27,038 nt of DNA from Hydrogenothermus sp964516095 (GCA_964516095.1 CAZEYS010000016.1:1-27038); one strand, 5' to 3'. Positions 15,792 to 23,910 are shown, counted from the stretch's first letter. Program-made: numbers and translations. The notes: generated by a model from the sequence alone, not told the origin.

Positions 15792-16832
15792 ATGCCAGTA
15801 GAACTATTTACAACATTGAACGGAATATGGTTCCTACTTGCTGGAATATTCTTGGTTGGATACTCTTTAACAGACGGTTTTGACCTTGGAGCTGGAATAC
15901 TACATATCTTTACTAAAGACGAAAATACAAGACTGACATATATGAACGCAGTTGGACCTGTATGGGATGGTAATGAGGTTTGGTTGATAGCTGGTGGCGG
16001 AATGCTCTTTGCAGCATTTCCTGTAGTTTACGCTGTTTCTTTCAGTGCATTTTATCTGGCAATATTAACAGTACTATGGGCTTTAATCTTAAGAGCTATT
16101 GCCTTTGAGTACAGAAATAAAAAAGAGTCTAAAACCTGGAGAAATGCCTGGGATATAGCCTACTGGATAGGAAACACAGTCCCAGCATTTTTATACGGTG
16201 TTGCTGTTGGTAATGCAGTTTTAGGCATCCCTATTGACCAGAAAGGTGTGTTCCATGGAAACTTCTTCACCCTTTTAAATCCTCCGGCCATATTTATGGG
16301 TCTGGTGTCTTTATTTATGTTTGTAATTCATGGAGCAGCATACTTATTAATTAAAACGGAAGGAAAGCCATTTGAATTTGCAAAAAAAGCTGCTATCGTA
16401 GGATTTTTAGGTTATATTGCGAGCTTAATTTTAGCTGACTTTTTCATTATTGCTTTAAAACCTGAACTATTCTTAAACTTCTTTAACTATCCATTATTCT
16501 GGATAGCTCCAATTATAATGATTATAGGAATTGTTCTTTACTTTAAATGGCTGGTTGTTGATGAAAAATACAGTAAAGTAATATACGCTTCATCATTGGC
16601 TATTATTGGTACTGTTTTAACTATAGCACTTGCTTCTTATCCTGTATTTATCAGATCTACAATTGATGAAAAATACAATCTAACTATATGGAATTCTGCT
16701 TCTTCAGACCTAACATTAACTATAATGCTAATTTCAACTTTAATATTCTTACCAATTGTTATTGGATATACTATATATGTTTATAGAGTATTTAAAGGAA
16801 AAGTTTCAGCTGAAGGTGGATATGGACATTAA
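15792..16832 (+). CDS. cydB: Cytochrome bd quinol oxidase subunit II
   Basis: A 346-residue membrane subunit that pairs with CydA. The N-terminal signature GYSLTDGFDLGAGIL and then VGPVWDGNEVWLIAGGGMLFAAFP match the CydB family almost throughout. Eight or nine hydrophobic helices follow, and the C-terminus is short (FKGKVSAEGGYGH). AAGGAGG at 15775-15781 inside the cydA 3' end serves as ribosome binding site. No recognisable CydX-type small subunit follows. The SQR gene begins 78 bases downstream, so the two quinone-linked enzymes may share regulation. Confidence 0.95.
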   Translation: MPVELFTTLNGIWFLLAGIFLVGYSLTDGFDLGAGILHIFTKDENTRLTYMNAVGPVWDGNEVWLIAGGGMLFAAFPVVYAVSFSAFYLAILTVLWALILRAIAFEYRNKKESKTWRNAWDIAYWIGNTVPAFLYGVAVGNAVLGIPIDQKGVFHGNFFTLLNPPAIFMGLVSLFMFVIHGAAYLLIKTEGKPFEFAKKAAIVGFLGYIASLILADFFIIALKPELFLNFFNYPLFWIAPIIMIIGIVLYFKWLVVDEKYSKVIYASSLAIIGTVLTIALASYPVFIRSTIDEKYNLTIWNSASSDLTLTIMLISTLIFLPIVIGYTIYVYRVFKGKVSAEGGYGH

Positions 16833-16848
16833 TATGATGTTAATCATA
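16833..16848. promoter_or_regulatory. Palindrome TATGAT-N4-ATCATA, FNR/CRP-type operator candidate
   Basis: A perfect six-base inverted repeat around GTTA, containing the TGAT-N4-ATCA core of FNR-like sites, placed directly after the cydB stop and about 70 bases before the SQR start. If it is a class II activator site, transcription would begin near 16882, with a poor -10 (TTTATT at 16870). This is a motif match only. Confidence 0.3.
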
Positions 16849-16865
16849 AATACCAATTTTAAGTT

Positions 16866-16881
16866 AGTGTTTATTAACACT
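16866..16881 (+). other. Perfect hairpin between cydB and sqr
   Basis: AGTGTT and AACACT form a six-base stem with a TATT loop, followed by only three T residues. It could be a weak terminator, an mRNA-processing or stabilising stem between cydAB and sqr, or a second operator. The stem is AT-rich and the T tail is too short for a confident terminator call. Confidence 0.35.
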
Positions 16882-16910
16882 TTGATAGCTAGAATGTATG
16901 GAGGATACAA

Positions 16911-18338
16911 ATGGCAAAAGTTGTGATAGTTGGAGCTGGTTTTGCAGGACATTATGGAGCCCTAATATTACAGGATGAATTAAAAAAGATTGGTGGAAAC
17001 CACGAGATTACTGTCATCACCAGGGTTCCTAAATTTACATATATTCCTTCGCTGGTATGGGTTGGCATAAACCAGATGAAGGCGGAAAATACCCAATTTG
17101 ACCTTAAACCTGTATATGACAAGCTTGGAATAAACTTTATACATGGAAAGGTTACAGAAGTTTGGCCAGATAACAAGTATGTGAAAGTAGAAAAACCAGA
17201 TGGTTCTGTAGAAGATGTAAACTATGATTTTCTCTTGATGGCTACAGGACCTTACCTAAATTTTGAAGCTACTGAAGGACTGGGGCCTGAAAAAGGTTAT
17301 ACCCAGTCTATCTGTTCACCTCCTCATGCTACCGAAGCAGCAGCAAAATATCTTGAGTTGGTCTAAAGACTTGAGAAAGGAGATAAAGCAACTGTAGTAA
17401 TAGGAACAGGTCACGGAACTGCAACATGTCAAGGTGCTGCATTTGAATACTTGTGTAACATACATAATGATTTAGTAGATAGAGGTTTAAGAGACAAGGT
17501 TAGACTAATATGGCTTTCTAATGAGCCGAGACTTGGAGATTTTGGTATAGATGGTTTAGAGGCTAAAAGAGGCTCTCTTATATTTACATCTGAAATGATG
17601 GCTGAAGGTCTCTTTGCAGACTATAACATAGAATATCAAATAAGGTCTCATGTTCATAAAGTAGACGATAAAAAAATATACACTGAAAATCTTGATGGAG
17701 AGTTTAAAGAAATTGAATACGATTTTGCGATGTTGATTCCTCCATTTAAAGGTCAGCCTATAAAGTGGTTTGATAAGGATGGAAATGATATTACAAGTAA
17801 AGTTTGCAATCCAGCCGGCTTTGTCAAAGTAGATGCAACCTATGGTAAAACTTGGGAAGAGTTAGATGGTCCAGACTGGCCTAAAACATATCAATCTCCC
17901 ATTTATGAAAATATTTTTGCGGCAGGAATAGCTTTTGCACCTCCAGGTCCTCTTTCTGAACCAGGCAAATCTCCAAATGGAACTTTAATCGGGCCAGCGC
18001 CACCAAGAACAGGTTACACTGCAGAACTTTCAGGAAAAGCTGCAGCATTAAATATAGTAGAAATGATTAAAGGTAATAAACCAACCCACTCAGCATCAAT
18101 GGCTGAAACACCAGGTCTTTGTATAGCTTCAATGAAGAAAAGTATATTTGGAGGAGAAGCAGCAACTATAGCAATCTACCCTGTTGCAAGAGATTATTCT
18201 AAGTACCCTGAATATGGAAGAGATTTAGATAACTGTACCGCTGAGATTGGAATGGCAGGAGCATGGTTTAAACTTGCTCTGCATTATGCTTTTATGTATA
18301 AGCTTCAAGCAAAGCCTTTCTGGAAACTAATACCTTAA
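16911..18338 (+). pseudogene. sqr: Sulfide:quinone oxidoreductase interrupted by an in-frame TAA
   Basis: One continuous frame of 475 amino-acid positions, broken only by TAA at 17364-17366 (codon 152). SQR oxidises sulfide and passes electrons to quinone at the membrane. The FAD-binding motif VVIVGAGFAGHYGA is at the N-terminus. The three redox cysteines expected from the Aquifex enzyme are present: Cys135 (SICSPPHA), Cys173 (TATCQGAAFEY) and Cys404 (GLCIASMKK). The second FAD motif (IFAAGIAFAPPGP) and the amphipathic C-terminus are also intact. Sequence on both sides of the stop is conserved-looking and in the same frame (YLELV, stop, RLEKGDKATVVIGTG), so a single-base change, real or a sequencing error, is the simplest cause. 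The start is preceded by GGAGG. The stop overlaps the ribosome binding site of a small downstream ORF. Confidence 0.85.
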
Positions 18339-18349
18339 GGAGATAGGGA

Positions 18350-18496
18350 ATGAAACACCATAAGAAGGCTCCCAAAAAAGGAACATTTAGATTTTCTGAA
18401 AAAGATAGAAAGAGGATGAAAAGTTATATCTATCAATTTTTAAGAGCTATAGTTCTTGGATTAAAATTCTGGAAACTTGTAAGAAAGGTTCACTAA
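18350..18496 (+). CDS. Small basic protein of 48 residues downstream of SQR
   Basis: A short ORF preceded by AAGGAG at 18337-18342, seven bases before the ATG and overlapping the SQR stop codon, which is a strong translation signal and indicates co-expression. The product starts MKHHKKAPKKGTFRF, contains 16 Lys/Arg but only two acidic residues, and has a hydrophobic or amphipathic stretch at about 26-44 (YIYQFLRAIVLGLKFWKL). It may lie on the membrane surface. The rho-independent terminator begins seven bases after its stop, so it is the last gene of this unit. I do not recognise a family; a role with SQR is inferred only from position. Confidence 0.65.
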   Translation: MKHHKKAPKKGTFRFSEKDRKRMKSYIYQFLRAIVLGLKFWKLVRKVH

Positions 18497-18502
18497 TGTT
18501 AA

Positions 18503-18528
18503 AGGGGCTAAAAAGCCCCTAATTTTTT
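18503..18528 (+). terminator. Rho-independent terminator after the SQR unit
   Basis: AGGGGCT (18503-18509) and AGCCCCT (18514-18520) form a seven-base GC-rich stem with an A4 loop, followed by AATTTTTT. It also covers the stop codon of the convergent minus-strand gene and may reduce read-through from that side. Confidence 0.85.
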
Positions 18529-19109
18529 CAATATAAAACAAAAAATTCCAACACAGACAGGAATTAAAAAGTTATCATCGTCCAAAATATTTTTGGAAGT
18601 GGAAAAAAGCTCAATAAACGACACGAAAATAGATATAAGTAAAGCAGTATAAAAGTCTACTATAAACATCAGAGCTAAAGTATTGGCAATAATTCCGATA
18701 ATACTTCCTTCTAACGTTTTATTATTTATTAGTTTTGTTTTCCCAAATAATTTCCCTCCAATAGTTGCAAATCCATCATATATAGCAGTTGAAATAATGG
18801 CAATTTCTACAATTTTTTCATCAAAGAGTAAGCTGGTAATAATCAATCCTAAACTGAGAGAAAATGCCTGTCTTGCTGGCAGAGTTTTTAAGTTCTCTTC
18901 TCTTTCTACAAACTCTAAAATTCTCCAGAAAAGAAAGGTAAGCTTATTTTTAACTCTATACTTTGAAACAGGATATAAAACTGTTAACATTAAGGTCATT
19001 AAAATAGCAATAGAATATTTGCCAAAAAAATTTAGCGGTAAAATTAAAAAAAGTATGAGACTATATGAAATATTTTTCTAATTAGCTCTTTTTGTATTTT
19101 TAAATTCAT
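18508..19109 (-). pseudogene. Diacylglycerol/polyprenol kinase-like membrane protein, frameshifted
   Basis: The main open part (18508-18999) encodes hydrophobic helices with DGFATIGGKLFGK, NKTLEGS and a final DDDNFLIP, the CTP- or NTP-dependent lipid kinase pattern of the dolichol kinase/VTE5-like family. No good start or ribosome site precedes it. In another frame upstream, ATG at 19109 gives MNLKIQKELIRKIFHIVSYFF and then stops. RKIFHI is the N-terminal motif expected for this family. Adding one base to the seven-A tract at 19046-19052 joins both parts into a 200-residue protein of normal length, with the motifs at 112-124 and 130-136. A homopolymer deletion, a sequencing error or transcriptional slippage would explain this. 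It probably phosphorylates a lipid alcohol; the substrate is unknown. Confidence 0.75.
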
Positions 19110-19110
19110 A

Positions 19111-19140
19111 TTTACACAACTTCTAAGCTATAATTATAGA
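19111..19140. promoter_or_regulatory. Divergent promoter region, kinase-like gene and glycosyltransferases
   Basis: The self-complementary TATAATTATA (19129-19138) provides a -10 box on either strand. On the plus strand TTTACA (19111-19116) with an 18-base spacer to TATAGA (19135-19140) is the best pair for the glycosyltransferase genes. The minus-strand TATAAT lies 24 bases before the ATG of the kinase-like gene. Confidence 0.4.
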
Positions 19141-19170
19141 TAAAATTAAAAATATATTAAGAAGAAGTAA

Positions 19171-19944
19171 ATGAAAACGCCTTTACCTTTATCAGTTGCT
19201 TTAATAACTTATAATGAAGAAAAAAACCTTCCAACTACATTAGGAGCTATAAAGGATATCGCGTCAGAAATAATAGTTGTAGATAGCTACTCAACAGATA
19301 AGACAGTAGAAATAGCAAAAAAATATGGAGCTAAAGTTTTCATAGAAGATTGGAAAGGATTTAGAGACCAAAAAAACTCAGCATTAAAAAAGTGCAGTAA
19401 AGACTGGATTTTATTTTTAGATGCTGATGAGGTTGTTTCAAAGGAACTTAAGGAAGAAATCATAGATGTAATTGAAAATCCTAAAGCTGATGGCTATTTC
19501 CTAAATAGAAAAACTTACTACGCAGGAAAATTTTTAGAACATACATGGCAGCCAGATTATGTTTTAAGGCTGGTGAAAAAATCCTCCAATCCAAGATGGG
19601 AAGGTGGAAATATACACGAATATCTAAAGATAGATGGAAAAACTGCAAAACTAAAGGGATACTTGTACCATTATACTTACAAAGATTTAAAAGACCATTA
19701 TGAAAAATCTTTAAAATATGCAAAAATTTCTGCAGAAGAAATGTATAAAAAAGGAAAAAAGTTCCACTACTATAATTTAATACTAAATCCTTCTTGGGCT
19801 TTTTTTAAACAGTATTTTTTTAAACTGGGCTTTTTAGATGGAATTAGAGGATTATCTGTTGCTATGAGCTATTTTTTTTCTACATTTTTAAAATATCTAT
19901 TTTTATGGGAGCTTAATGAAAAAGATAAAAATACCAGAAGTTAG
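19171..19944 (+). CDS. Family 2 glycosyltransferase, WaaE-like LPS core enzyme
   Basis: A 257-residue GT-A fold transferase. The N-terminal LSVALITYNEEKNL is the nucleotide-sugar binding start of family GT2, and the metal-binding DxD is Asp84-Ala-Asp86 in FLDADEVV. The middle motif LEHTWQPDYVLRLVKK...WEGGNIHE resembles WaaE/KdtX-type inner-core beta-1,4-glucosyltransferases. A short hydrophobic segment near the C-terminus (about 232-250) could dock the protein on the inner membrane. The next glycosyltransferase gene begins inside its last 29 bases, so the two are co-translated. Together with gmhA near the window end they suggest lipopolysaccharide core assembly. Donor and acceptor are not readable. 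Confidence 0.85.
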   Translation: MKTPLPLSVALITYNEEKNLPTTLGAIKDIASEIIVVDSYSTDKTVEIAKKYGAKVFIEDWKGFRDQKNSALKKCSKDWILFLDADEVVSKELKEEIIDVIENPKADGYFLNRKTYYAGKFLEHTWQPDYVLRLVKKSSNPRWEGGNIHEYLKIDGKTAKLKGYLYHYTYKDLKDHYEKSLKYAKISAEEMYKKGKKFHYYNLILNPSWAFFKQYFFKLGFLDGIRGLSVAMSYFFSTFLKYLFLWELNEKDKNTRS

Positions 19945-20815
19945 CGTTGTAATACCTGTTTACAATGGTGAGAAATATATAAAAGATGCCGTAAATAGTG
20001 TCCTAAATCAGACTTTTAAAGATTTTGAAATAATTATTGTAAATGATGCTTCTACCGACAATACGGAAAAGGTAATTTTTGATAATTTTAAAAAGTTAAT
20101 AGAGATAGGAAAAATTCATTATTTAAAAAATAATAAAAACAAAGGAAGAAATATATCCGGAAACATAGGAGCTAAGAAAGCAAAAGGTAAATATCTTTTC
20201 TTTTTAGATGCTGATGACCTATGGAAAAACTATCATATAGAAAGAAATTTAGATATCTTACAAAAGGAGAATGCCGATATAGTATTTGCAAGACCAAGAA
20301 TATTTATAGATGAAAAAGGGAATATAAAAAGGGTATCTAAAAGTAAAATAGAAAGAGATATAGATAAAATCATTTTTTCCTCAAAAATCGGTTTTCCATC
20401 TGCAACTGCGTTTAATAAAAGTAGCTTTTTATTTTACAATCCAGAATTTAAATTCAGGGAAGATATAGAACTTTTTATAAGGGCAAGACTTAAAAATCAA
20501 AAAATAAGAATATCTGACACAAACTCTGTGTTAATAAGAGAGCATAACTCTAAAACAAGAATGAGCAAAACTCATCATTTTTATGAATATACTCTGAAAC
20601 TTTACGACTTTTATAAAGATAAAATACCACCAATGTATTTACCCTATTTTATTATGCATGTGGCAGATGTTGCCTTTAAGTTTGGAGACTTTAAAACTGG
20701 ATACAAGATGATGTTTAATGCCGTCAAAAAAAGACCCAGTATTTTACTGGACAGAAGGATACTTTTAAATTTTATAAAAAGGGGGTTCAGAATAGATAGA
20801 GCCTTCCTATCCTGA
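19916..20815 (+). CDS. Family 2 glycosyltransferase
   Basis: A 299-residue GT2 enzyme. VSVVIPVYNGEKYI at the N-terminus, SVLNQTFKDFEIIIVNDASTDNT, and the catalytic-site FLDADD (Asp98, Asp100, Asp101) are textbook family 2 features. The C-terminal half is basic and without membrane helices, apart from weakly hydrophobic stretches. It begins with an ATG that overlaps the preceding glycosyltransferase by 29 bases. Its stop is almost contiguous with the stop of the convergent accD gene. It probably adds a sugar to lipopolysaccharide or another surface glycan; specificity is unknown. Confidence 0.85.
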   Translation: MKKIKIPEVSVVIPVYNGEKYIKDAVNSVLNQTFKDFEIIIVNDASTDNTEKVIFDNFKKLIEIGKIHYLKNNKNKGRNISGNIGAKKAKGKYLFFLDADDLWKNYHIERNLDILQKENADIVFARPRIFIDEKGNIKRVSKSKIERDIDKIIFSSKIGFPSATAFNKSSFLFYNPEFKFREDIELFIRARLKNQKIRISDTNSVLIREHNSKTRMSKTHHFYEYTLKLYDFYKDKIPPMYLPYFIMHVADVAFKFGDFKTGYKMMFNAVKKRPSILLDRRILLNFIKRGFRIDRAFLS

Positions 20816-20816
20816 C

Positions 20817-21653
20817 TTAACCCTGTGTTTGTTTTATTAAAGTATAAACTGTCTTTTTAAGGTTTTGTCTTGGGACAACCATATCTATCTGTCCTTTCTC
20901 AAGTAAAAACTCAGCTGTCTGAAAACCTTCTGGTAGTTCCTGTTTTATAGTTTCCTTTATGACTCTTGGACCAGCAAAACCTATTAAGCTTTGGGGTTCA
21001 GCGATTATTATGTCTCCTAAAAATGCAAAACTTGCAGATACACCACCCATAGTAGGGTCAGTAAGAATTGAAATATAAAGAATACCAGCTTTGTTTAGCC
21101 GGTTAACTGCAATTGAGGTTTTCGCCATTTGCATTAAAGACAGTATTCCTTCTTGCATACGGGCACCACCTGAGGCAGTTACAGCAATAAATGGAATTTT
21201 TTTCTCAATGGCAAACTCAGCGCCTCTAACAAACTTTGCTCCTACAACACTTCCCATACTTCCACCCATAAAGTTAAAATCCATGGCAGCTATAACCACT
21301 TCTCTATCATATATCAATCCGTTTGCTATTATAATAGCGTCATCTAATCCTGTCTTGTCTTGAGCTTCTTTTAATCTGTCCTTATACTTTTTTGTATCTT
21401 TAAATTTTAAAGGGTCTACTGGTTTTATATTTGGAAACAGATCATAAGATTTAACTTCATTAAGTAAAAGATCTACTCTTTCTTTTGCAGACATTCTAAA
21501 GGTATGACCACAATGAGGACATATTTTAAAGTTTTTCATTAAATCTTTACTGTGCAAGAGATTTTTACATTTTTCACAGCTAATCCATTCACCTTCTTCT
21601 ATATTAAGCTTCTTTTTAACTTTTAATTTGTTTAAAAAGTCTTTTAATCCCAA
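20817..21653 (-). CDS. accD: Acetyl-CoA carboxylase carboxyltransferase subunit beta
   Basis: A 278-residue cytoplasmic subunit that, with AccA, moves the carboxyl group from biotin to acetyl-CoA to form malonyl-CoA for fatty acid synthesis. The N-terminal zinc ribbon is complete: Cys26, Cys29, Cys45 and Cys48. The crotonase-fold motif TASGGARMQEGILSLMQMAK and GPRVIKETI are diagnostic for AccD. The start is TTG at 21653, seven bases after AGGAGG. An ATG only one base after that ribosome site is out of frame. It is the last gene of the herA-PRTase-accD operon, 17 bases after the phosphoribosyltransferase gene. The length is normal. Confidence 0.95.
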   Translation of the reverse strand: MGLKDFLNKLKVKKKLNIEEGEWISCEKCKNLLHSKDLMKNFKICPHCGHTFRMSAKERVDLLLNEVKSYDLFPNIKPVDPLKFKDTKKYKDRLKEAQDKTGLDDAIIIANGLIYDREVVIAAMDFNFMGGSMGSVVGAKFVRGAEFAIEKKIPFIAVTASGGARMQEGILSLMQMAKTSIAVNRLNKAGILYISILTDPTMGGVSASFAFLGDIIIAEPQSLIGFAGPRVIKETIKQELPEGFQTAEFLLEKGQIDMVVPRQNLKKTVYTLIKQTQG

Positions 21654-21670
21654 AAAACATACCTCCTGAA

Positions 21671-22333
21671 TTAAGGATTTACTGCCAGCAAGTCTTCCTC
21701 TAAAGCCTTTGCTATATAGTTAAAAAATTCTCTATCTTCTACTTGATGAAAGTCTTTATAAAAGGCTCCAACTGCAAAAAATGGCACATCTGCTTTGTAC
21801 AGGCAAATAACTTTGTCAAAGTATTTTGCAAGTCTGGGCAGTGAATCTAGAGGACAGACAGGTACTGCCAGTATTACTTTTTTAGCTCCTTTATTTTTTG
21901 CGTACAAACTTGCAGCTATGGCAGTATATCCTGTAGCTACACCATCATCAACAATAAGCACTGTTTTATCAGTTAAATCTATTTCTCTAAAACCATATTT
22001 TTTAGCCCTTTCTTGAGCTTCCTCATATGCCTGCTGTGCGAAATTCTCTAAAAGTTCTGGTGAGTACAATTTTTTTGCGTACTCTGACAGAATATAACTT
22101 CCATCTAAAGCTACAGCTCCAAGAGCTGCTTCAGGTTCAGCTGGATTTGTAATTTTTTTAGTAATTACTATATAAAAAGGAATTCCTGTTTCTTTAGATA
22201 TGTAGTAAGCTACAGGTACACCTCCTCTTGGAATTGCGAGGATAATTGCATCTTTTTTTTCTTCTTCTGAAAGTTCATCTTTTATGTATTGACCTAAAAG
22301 AATACCAGCTTCTTCTCTATTTTTAAATCTCAT
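21671..22333 (-). CDS. Predicted phosphoribosyltransferase (COG1926-like)
   Basis: A 220-residue type I phosphoribosyltransferase fold protein. The PRPP-binding motif VLIVDDGVATGYTA with its acidic pair is clear, and the N-terminal ILAIPRGGVPVAYYI plus ITKKITNP match the broadly distributed predicted phosphoribosyltransferase group usually annotated without substrate. The ATG overlaps the herA stop by one base (TAATG on the minus strand), implying coupled translation. Neither a purine nor a pyrimidine salvage signature is distinctive enough to name a substrate. Confidence 0.85.
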   Translation of the reverse strand: MRFKNREEAGILLGQYIKDELSEEEKKDAIILAIPRGGVPVAYYISKETGIPFYIVITKKITNPAEPEAALGAVALDGSYILSEYAKKLYSPELLENFAQQAYEEAQERAKKYGFREIDLTDKTVLIVDDGVATGYTAIAASLYAKNKGAKKVILAVPVCPLDSLPRLAKYFDKVICLYKADVPFFAVGAFYKDFHQVEDREFFNYIAKALEEDLLAVNP

Positions 22334-23910
22334 TATAAGTACTCCAGTTCATCTAATATATCTCGTGATTTTTCATCCTCAACAGGTGTTTTAGACCATT
22401 CTTTTACTACGTTTATATCATTTCCTTCTATCTTTTCAGTAGCTTTATCTATTTTTACCAGTAAAGGTATTTTTGTCATATTCCCAAGGAGAATTGCTTC
22501 ACCTGGATTAAGAGCTGGTAAATATTCCATAAGTTCTGAGGATAGAGACTCACTTGCCCTTTGTACATGTTTTTGGTCTTCCGGTTCTACAAGCTTTAAA
22601 ATAATCATATTGTTCATCTGTGAAAGTATTTCCTTGTCTAAACCTTTAGGTCTTTGTGTAACAACAGCAATACCAAGACCGAACTTCCTTCCTTCCCTTG
22701 CTATTCTGGCTATCCAGTATTTAGATTGGGTATTTACTTTTTCTCCGGCAAGTATATGGGCTTCTTCTATAACAGTTAGTATAGGAAATGGAAGTTTAGA
22801 ATCATTTGCTCTAACAGCTTTTTTTCTTTCCTCTAAGCTCCATCTTAGCAAGTTGGATGCTATCGAATCTGCAACATCTTCATCAAGTTCTGAGAAATCA
22901 AAAACATTGACGTAACCTGCTTTAATTTGTTCTATAAGTGGTGGAACACCTAACTTGATTATGTGCCCAAGTTCAAGATAAGCATCTTCAAGTTTATTTA
23001 AAACTTCGTATAAAGAATCATCTCTAATTTTGCCTTTTATCTTTTTCTTACCGTCATAATCTTCTGAAGCAAGGTTCTCTATTTCTTCTTTTAATCTGTT
23101 CAAAAAGTCTTCTGTTGTTATATAACTTTCCCAGTTTTCTCCTTTTTCCTCTTTTAGTCTTTCGAAAAGATTTTCAAGGGCTAATCTAAAATATCGATAC
23201 TGGACATGTGCAGATTGTTTAATACCGATTAAAGAAGCAAATTCTTTTGCTCTAAGATGTACAGGATTTATGAAAGGCTTTATATGATTTACAGCTGGTT
23301 TTCCATTGCGTGTCAGATTTGTTTTTGCATATTCACCATGAAAGTCAAATACTACACTTGTACCATTTTTACTGAGTATATTTTTTAATAAAACCGATAC
23401 AGTATTAGATTTCCCAGCACCAGTTACAGCAAGTATTGCTAAATGTCTCAAAACAATTTGTTCTATATCTACATATACAGGTACCTCATTATCCTCAGAT
23501 AGTAAAGTTCCTATACGAACATAACTTTCTTTTTTAGCACCAAATATTTTTTCAAGTAATTTAGGGTCTGCTTCATATATAGTAGATGCTGGAAATGGAG
23601 GAGTTCTTGGTATTTTAAGGAATACTTCATCATCAGTTTCTACAATTTCACCTAAAATATTTATCTCTCCTTTAATGGAGGTTTCAGGTATAGAAAATTT
23701 TTGAAGCCCTTCAACTTGAGATAAGCTATTTACTCCATTTAAAAATGGATTTTCACGTTCTATTTTTTGTATCATTCCAAGTAGTTTGTGTTCAGTCCCA
23801 TCTTCATTATAAGATAAAATTACAAACTGGCCTAATTTAAGAGGTTTTTCTGTTATAAAATTTACCCTGTTTGGGCGGGTAGTCCCAATACAGTATCCAA
23901 CTTGTTTCAT
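22333..23910 (-). CDS. HerA-like hexameric DNA-translocating ATPase
   Basis: A 525-residue ATPase with the HerA layout: an N-terminal HAS-barrel-like beta domain (about 1-110, GYCIGTTRPNRVNF) followed by a FtsK/HerA RecA-like core. The Walker A motif is TGAGKSNT (163-170), and the Walker B with catalytic glutamates is TVIEEAHIL (Glu382-Glu383). The downstream VTQRPKGLDKEILSQMNNMI is the typical sensor region with a candidate arginine finger. HerA pumps DNA and in archaea works with the nuclease NurA in end resection. No NurA gene is adjacent here. The ATG at 23910 is chosen because AAGGA precedes it; the open frame continues 20 codons further without a ribosome site. It is first in a three-gene operon. 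Confidence 0.87.
   Translation of the reverse strand: MKQVGYCIGTTRPNRVNFITEKPLKLGQFVILSYNEDGTEHKLLGMIQKIERENPFLNGVNSLSQVEGLQKFSIPETSIKGEINILGEIVETDDEVFLKIPRTPPFPASTIYEADPKLLEKIFGAKKESYVRIGTLLSEDNEVPVYVDIEQIVLRHLAILAVTGAGKSNTVSVLLKNILSKNGTSVVFDFHGEYAKTNLTRNGKPAVNHIKPFINPVHLRAKEFASLIGIKQSAHVQYRYFRLALENLFERLKEEKGENWESYITTEDFLNRLKEEIENLASEDYDGKKKIKGKIRDDSLYEVLNKLEDAYLELGHIIKLGVPPLIEQIKAGYVNVFDFSELDEDVADSIASNLLRWSLEERKKAVRANDSKLPFPILTVIEEAHILAGEKVNTQSKYWIARIAREGRKFGLGIAVVTQRPKGLDKEILSQMNNMIILKLVEPEDQKHVQRASESLSSELMEYLPALNPGEAILLGNMTKIPLLVKIDKATEKIEGNDINVVKEWSKTPVEDEKSRDILDELEYL

Noticed and set aside
16834..16926. A 30-codon ORF between cydB and sqr that might be a CydX-like subunit
   Set aside because: It has no ribosome site, no tryptophan-rich CydX start, and it runs into the sqr start region out of frame.
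17451..18338. Second half of SQR as an independent gene starting at TTG 17451
   Set aside because: No ribosome site is near 17451, and coding similarity continues upstream through Cys173 to the stop codon.
18683..19081. Plus-strand ORF opposite the kinase-like gene
   Set aside because: Low-complexity antisense translation without motifs; the minus strand holds the recognisable family.
21653..21660. Possible frameshift at the accD start (ATG followed by six T, out of frame)
   Set aside because: The ATG is only one base from AGGAGG, while the in-frame TTG is seven bases away, so a normal TTG start explains the sequence.
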